From Trileptium ribeirensis (Eukaryota > Nematoda > Enoplea > Enoplida > Thoracostomopsidae), in assembly GCA_030248225.1 (NCBI GenBank), contig JASANE010027718.1, positions 57,237-121,236 of the forward strand: a stretch of DNA of 64,000 nt, given 5' to 3'. Shown here one piece after another: positions 60,901-64,000 of this stretch; the first letter of the stretch is position 1, and every line of letters starts with the position of its first letter. Below the pieces are notes generated by a model. The model was given only the letters and a program-made list of their open reading frames with translations. It was not told where the DNA came from and made no database searches. The position numbers and the translations under genes were made by a program.

Positions 60901-63380
60901 AATATACAAAAAATATTTAGTTTCATGTGCGATTGCTAAAATTGGATCGCGTATATCAAACAAAGTACGTTTACGCAGTTGGTGTTATTATTGCAAATTC
61001 TGTAGCAGCAGTATCGGATATTATATTCAGAGTTGTAGAATGGTAGATGATATTGCAATTACCGGTAGTGTAACGCATCAGAGTTTTATTGACATGTTAT
61101 GTTGTATTCATAGAGAACTGCGTGTAGTAATTGCGTACACGTATAGATGTTTTATGCCGTCAAACAAAAGATATATGCACACAGCTTGCTGGTTTCAATT
61201 ACATGGTCGGTGTAATCACATTTACAAGCATATGACAACGTATGCAAATATGGAAGCAGTCATTGTACATTGAAATTATTGTGGAAATGCAGCTATAAAC
61301 TATAGTTTCCATTCTTTCCTGCCAATAAACGTCTGGTAGTAGTTATATTTACATGAGGCCACAATAATTACGCGTATCTTTGGAGTCATTTGCTGCTGGC
61401 TTAATCAGTCTGGCAAAGAGGCGCGTAAAATTTAGTTTGAATGTGAATCGTTGCATATTTTTATTGAATATGTACATTCGATAGTGTCTTCCGAGACAAT
61501 TCTGTCAATTGAACAGATCGGTGTATGCTTTAAAATATCACAACATTTAGTAAACTTTCCTTAAGGCAAAGATATTTTCACAAACTATAACACATGGTTG
61601 TACAATTTTTGTGTAAATGAACAAGGCGATTGACGAAAGTCGCGTGTGGTTGATATTGTATTTTCTGCGAACATTGTATCAGCCAGTCATCTTAGCACAT
61701 TTTAATTGCACATAGCCTCATTAAGTAAAACTAAAACTAGCGAACAATATGTTTCCTACTAACTAACATTACAGATTACACCTGTTTTTATAAAGATATT
61801 GGTTTAATATAAAAATTGCGCGCTTTCCCGAATTTAGTGCATAAAAAGACTAACCGTAAATGAAATTACATTAGTTATAAATAACAATGCGTGAACGTTG
61901 TTTGTCAAAAACGTGCTGCTGTAGCACTGTTTTTACCTTAAGTTAAGAATGTGCATTGTTCAAAATAATTTACTACCGGGCATAACATGTTTTGGGAGCC
62001 TCATTATTTCTAACCATCTGGATAGCAAAAGCATTCATATATTAATAGCTCATGTCTTCTCAATATCGAAGACTCAATACCAAAAAGAAGATGATCACAA
62101 ATTGAAAAGTGCTGAGTTCCAAAATTTAAAGCTCGAGTCAAAGTGAGAAAATATGCTTAAATATCAGAAATAAACCCTGTTTGCGTAGTTTGATCGCATA
62201 CTGAAAAAAATCATTTTGCGTTACCTTCAAATCGTTGTATTTCTTCCCTTTCATTGATCCGGATTGATCGAGGACAAAAACACAATCTTTGGGAAGTGGG
62301 TCTATGCCAGAAGGAGCGAAAAAGTTAATAAAAAAGCCGTCAGCTACCTGAAATAGAGATTGAAATACAGCATAAACGGTAATTTTAAAAATTAAAAAAA
62401 AACTTGAAACGTTCAAACATAACCGGACTTTTTGTAAACTACTGTAATAATTCATAACATCAGGAAATATTGACTCGGGTGAGAATTTAACTTGAAAATT
62501 CGTGCTGTAAACCTGTTATTCCGTAGCTAATGAACACTTGATAGTCATTTTTTGCAATTCCGACGCAATATACAAATCATAAGTTTGTCTGAGCGAGCTT
62601 TCTATAACATGTTCTGGCAAAAAATCTGCAATTGTAGTTCTGAATACACACAGAATTGGTTATAGTGTCCATGCGAAAATGCTGATACGATTTTTATACT
62701 CTATTGTGTAAAAAAGTTGAAGGTTTACAAGTTTCATTGGTGAAAGAAGTAAACTGTATTAACTGTAGAAGATTTGGTGTTCAATAGACATTGCGGCAAT
62801 AACTCCGAAACGTGAATGCTGCCTTAACTAATAATCTCTAATAAATCCCTTCGCCAATAAGGAACGTACTCAAAATGCGTCAAATTTCTGTATCGCTACA
62901 CATTACAAAGCTGGACGTAGTCAATTCTTCAATTTTGCTTAAATTTATAATCCTTTAGAATTAGTGAAATAAATAGTCAAGCTTTTTCGGTAAAAGTGTT
63001 ATAAAAGTGCTAAGTCGCTATCTTGAGGGGAAAATATGTATTGATGCTAAAGAATACAACCATGTCAATATTGCTATTGAATATATCTGAAGTAAAGCAA
63101 ATTTTCAATTGTAAATTAATTTACTAAAATGAAATTTGCAAACAAGTCAAATTTCAATAACGTCGCTTTTAACTAAAACCTTTCAACGCTGTCGAAGTCA
63201 TTATTTCTAAACAAGTTTGTACCAATATTTCGCCACCGTCCTGCAACCTTGCCACATCATATAGCACGACCATTTGGCGATTGAGCCCTTTCGAAAACGT
63301 TCCGTTCTCTTGAACAACGATATGTCTGTTGTGGACACCTCCGTCGCTTTCCCACTTCGACACGTAATATTTGTCGGACG
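48682..63380 (-). CDS. Inter-alpha-trypsin inhibitor heavy chain-like protein, 3' part (6 exons; 5' end off the window)
   Basis: Join of (minus) 63380-63223, 62347-62225, 59876-59711, 58728-58562, 53454-53319 and 48923-48682, all GT-AG, phases consistent throughout. The frame reads the linker after the VIT domain (QMVVLYDVAR, FFINFFAPSG), then a complete VWA domain. Its MIDAS is intact: DQSGS, the Thr in GGATDIF and the Asp in FFLTDGLPT. Then come VCFGDDADLDFC, DFYEQISSPLL and GEIVVAGKL, all ITIH landmarks. ITIH proteins are secreted and bind hyaluronan and extracellular matrix. The VIT domain and signal peptide lie beyond the right edge. The frame stops about 30 residues after VAGKL, without the ITIH C-terminal domain; a weak donor (ACAG/GTTTGT, exon then ending at 48720) could lead to more exons inside NOB1. 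Confidence 0.92.
49175..49442. mobile_element. Fold-back element, 268 bp
   Basis: Ends TTTTGTAC and GTACAAAA. The ~95-bp arms (49175-49271 and 49349-49442) pair with mismatches, for example GTGTATAGTGATAGAC with GTCTATCACTATACCT. The ~77-bp centre contains CCTGGCCTAGGCAGACTATT. Non-coding; lies in the intron of the ITIH-like gene between 48924 and 53318. Confidence 0.75.
49530..49650. repeat. GC-rich tandem doubling, ~80 bp
   Basis: GGCCGGCCGAC followed by AGCTTTCGTGGTCGTTA-type sequence occurs twice, with several GGCCGTTAG copies. Confidence 0.5.
49800..50040 (-). mobile_element. Short non-coding dispersed element, copy 4 (core)
   Basis: It contains many CCGAATTTTGCC / GCCAATTTTGCC phrases between GC-rich flanks (GAGGGGAGGGAG and CGCACTTTCGGCGTGTCC), the same build as 12.2, 41.8 and 56.5 kb. 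Ends are not clear. Confidence 0.4.
50798..51271. mobile_element. MITE-like element with ~45-bp terminal inverted repeats
   Basis: Left end GTGAGTCCGCTTTAGGCGCG then TACACTAAGGTCG and TTCTTTTGTCAA. The right end, read inward on the minus strand, is GTGAGTCCACTTTAGGTGCG then TACACCTGGGTCG and CTCTTTTGTCAA. Length 474 bp. The interior is rich in CGCGAA/TTCGCG-type motifs, unlike its AT-rich surroundings. The ORFs inside are short and unrecognised. No sure target duplication, so the superfamily is open. Confidence 0.85.
51470..52625 (+). repeat. Degenerate tandem array, ~13-14 units of ~87 bp
   Basis: Units contain TGCCCCGTTTTGTTTTCTGT, GCAAAATTCAGGTAAGACCA and CTGTTTGCTTCTATTTTAAA. The ACCACTGTTTGCTTC anchor recurs near 51517, 51736, 51825, 51916, 51995, 52079, 52170, 52259, 52346, 52436, 52514 and 52606. 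Lies in an ITIH-like intron. Each unit carries AG/GTAAGA-like donors on the plus strand by chance. Confidence 0.9.
53319..53454 (-). CDS. ITIH-like gene, VWA exon with CFGDDAD
   Basis: 136 bp after TTCATTTCAG, phase 0 in and 1 out (donor GTTGAG). Reads NINVSIHTVCFGDDADLDFC then KGFSTKVYDDFDAAVQMF. In ITIH relatives the same region reads LFCLGFGxDVxxxFL and then an xDAALQL(Q)DFY run. Confidence 0.9.
53545..53810 (-). mobile_element. tRNA-derived SINE, copy 2 (well preserved)
   Basis: The minus strand has an A-box region GGCCAGATAGCTCAAGGGTT and, ~30 bp on, a perfect B-box stem-loop CCCGGGTTCGATCCCGGG, followed by a non-tRNA tail ending near CGAATTAAGTCGGG. Upstream is a ~130-bp leader (GGACCTAGCGCACATTGTGA onward) shared with the 9.5-kb copy. 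The leader before the tRNA-like part makes it unlike a simple tRNA gene or a standard 5'-tRNA SINE. Confidence 0.85.
53845..54009 (-). CDS. Possible 54-residue ORF, unrecognised
   Basis: ATG to TAA on the minus strand inside the ITIH-like intron, beginning MPLTTTPFEVDLIYEGKNSV and containing LKYLALNIHGTKIFFELSQ. Its composition looks protein-like and it sits in DNA richer in GC than its surroundings. The neighbouring ITIH exons join in phase without it, so it is not a missed constitutive VWA exon. It may be an alternative exon, a nested small gene or a retro-fragment. Confidence 0.25.
   Translation of the reverse strand: MPLTTTPFEVDLIYEGKNSVGVSLKYLALNIHGTKIFFELSQDITSPNPHRDKQ
54010..55429. 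other. Intron sequence, no gene seen
   Basis: A GC-richer patch at 54045-54180 is open on the minus strand (MHEIRSTSRW...) up to a possible donor GTAACC, but no family is recognised. The rest is AT-rich. Confidence 0.35.
55430..55990 (-). repeat. ~160-bp repeat family, inverted copies
   Basis: Reverse complements of the 15.1-kb phrases occur about three times: CTCTAGATATTCAAACTATC, GGATTCAGTGACCC and AACCAAATCATTGTATTCAG. Confidence 0.65.
56345..56645 (-). mobile_element. Short non-coding dispersed element, copy 5
   Basis: Starts ATAGGTGTCGATAGGG and ends TGTCTACCCCTGA. Core GTGGTAAATTCGGTGAAAAT and GGAGTAAAGTTGGCAAAAAT; GC-rich flank with CTACCCGCGGCCCCTTGTCC. Small minus-strand ORFs here are not gene-like. 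Confidence 0.55.
57072..57800 (+). repeat. Tandem array, 5 copies of a 145-bp unit with alternating subtypes
   Basis: Units start AATTATATATGACTAATTAT at 57072, 57217, 57362 and every 145 bp after. Copies 1, 3 and 5 carry GGAAAGTAACGCTAAGCCGA; copies 2 and 4 carry GGAGAGTAACGCTATGCCGA. The alternation shows the amplified unit was a 290-bp dimer. Lies in an ITIH-like intron. Confidence 0.95.
57900..58400 (+). repeat. Dispersed repeat shared with 29580-29880
   Basis: Ordered shared phrases: TTTAGACCAATAGCACAG, GTTTATTATTCAAACC, TAGCTGAAAAACTTTATT, CTGGAACCGGAAATG and TTTGGAGTGTAAATTGAAAC. This copy is longer than the NOB1 intron copy. Confidence 0.55.
58562..58728 (-). CDS. ITIH-like gene, VWA exon with MIDAS Thr and Asp
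   Basis: 167 bp after ACACCATTTAG; completes GGATDIFNGMKGG, then RWIFFLTDGLPTHG. The Thr and the Asp of LTDG are the second and third MIDAS positions. Ends in phase 0 at NEG-strand GAG before GTTTAT. Confidence 0.92.
58729..59710 (-). other. Intron of the ITIH-like gene
   Basis: AT-rich; an 82-codon minus-strand ORF (58834-59082) has a hydrophobic stretch but sits in an intron whose flanking exons join in phase. Nothing else is seen. Confidence 0.5.
59711..59876 (-). CDS. ITIH-like gene, VWA exon (LTNKDTLNIV)
   Basis: 166 bp after TTACGATTAAG, encoding VVVQMMLKKLTNKDTLNIVL then YNDTARIWKSNF and ETDGG, matching the ITIH run L..L...D.FN...F......W. Ends in phase 1 before GTAAGT. Confidence 0.92.
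60771..61017. repeat. Tandem duplication, ~124-bp unit x2
   Basis: ACATAAAATATACAAAAAAT through GCAAATTCTGTAGCAG is present twice (60771 and 60895), differing at about two positions. In the ITIH-like intron 59877-62224. Confidence 0.9.
62225..62347 (-). CDS. ITIH-like gene, exon with FFAPSG and MIDAS DxSxS
   Basis: 123 bp, phase 0 both ends, after TCTCTATTTCAG. Reads VADGFFINFFAPSGIDPLPK then VFVLDQSGSMKGKK. This is the ITIH linker-VWA junction; DQSGS is the first MIDAS motif. Donor GTAACG. Confidence 0.95.
63223..63380 (-). CDS. ITIH-like gene, exon before the VWA domain
   Basis: 158 bp after TTTTATTGTAG, encoding SDKYYVSKWESDGG, then NRQMVVLYDVARLQDGGEIL before GTACAA. Relatives have F.V.YDV.R...GGE.QV..G.F.H.FAP here. 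It begins with two bases of a split codon, so an upstream exon exists beyond it. Confidence 0.88.
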
Positions 63381-64000
63381 CTACAATAAAACCGCATGCC
63401 AATAACGGAAAACATCACTTTATTGTGACAAAACGGAGATACATATTAGAAATGAGTAAAATTAAAAGTCTGACCTTTAATACTAATATAGTTTTGCAGC
63501 ATAAGCTTATTTCAGGTTATAATCGTTAAAGTTTTCAAATAAAATATCTATGTTTAACAACAATCTGCATTAAAGATTTTCATTTTGGGTGTATTATGCG
63601 CTGCTGTGGTTCCAAATTTTAAAATTTAAATATCTGCCGTTGGGTTTGCCCTTAGGTATAATATTATAAGGCATACATTAGGATTCATGTACGTGGCTTT
63701 TTTTATAGCAAAGGCTAATGTATATGTCCGAACGGTTGCTTTGTATGCTATTCTAGATGCCACCAAAGAATATATAAATCACAGTTTGTTAAAGATGATA
63801 AATTACATAGTAACATCATAAAACGGCAATGTCAAAAGCAATCATTATGTTTCAATACGAATTAGAAATATTATTTCTTAGCGTATGGCACAACTAACAA
63901 TTAACATCACCACACCAACATCACCTCAGAAAATTTGGTTACATTCTCATGTTTCTAAACCTGAATAAAAAATCGGTTGTTGTATTCTTCCAGAGGCGCT
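63381..64000. other. Intron of the ITIH-like gene running off the window
   Basis: AT-rich; no VIT-domain exon could be recognised on the minus strand before the edge. Confidence 0.5.

Overview
This is eukaryotic nuclear DNA from an animal. It is AT-rich, has no bacterial-style operons or long ORFs, and carries spliced genes with GT-AG introns of up to several kb. It also holds tRNA-derived SINEs, decayed LINE fragments, fold-back (MITE-like) elements and many tandem arrays. Two multi-exon genes could be read exon by exon. The sequence does not fix the species. An ITIH-type (VIT/VWA) gene, large repeat-filled introns and a bare 3' splice acceptor just before one start codon would suit an invertebrate deuterostome such as an ascidian, but that is inference.

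Layout. Positions 1-25 kb (upstream block): mostly repeats. A lone exon-like piece of a diacylglycerol kinase accessory domain lies at 15988-16108 (+). A possible exon end lies at the left edge. The rest is SINE copies, fold-back elements, a 2.4-kb minisatellite with a 124-126-bp period (12737-15133) and three dead LINE 3' ends (21.7-24.8 kb). Positions 25.3-48.3 kb (+): NOB1, the PIN-domain endonuclease of 18S rRNA 3'-end maturation. It has eight exons whose phases join perfectly into 355 codons. Its introns hold two copies of a ~1.2-kb dispersed repeat, a 166-bp tandem array, a hAT-type element with a perfect 8-bp target duplication, a palindromic 30-bp array and two minisatellite arrays in opposite orientation. 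Positions 48.7-63.4 kb (-): an inter-alpha-trypsin-inhibitor heavy-chain-like gene. Six exons cover the end of the linker, the whole VWA domain with an intact MIDAS, and a short tail; the 5' part (VIT domain) lies beyond the right edge.

NOB1 and the ITIH-like gene are convergent. Their in-frame stops are about 360 bp apart and each is followed by its own AATAAA. Both proteins end earlier than their usual relatives, so either the 3' ends are truly compact or the last exons interleave on opposite strands. The two genes have no shared pathway: NOB1 acts in pre-40S ribosome maturation, and ITIH proteins are secreted partners of hyaluronan.
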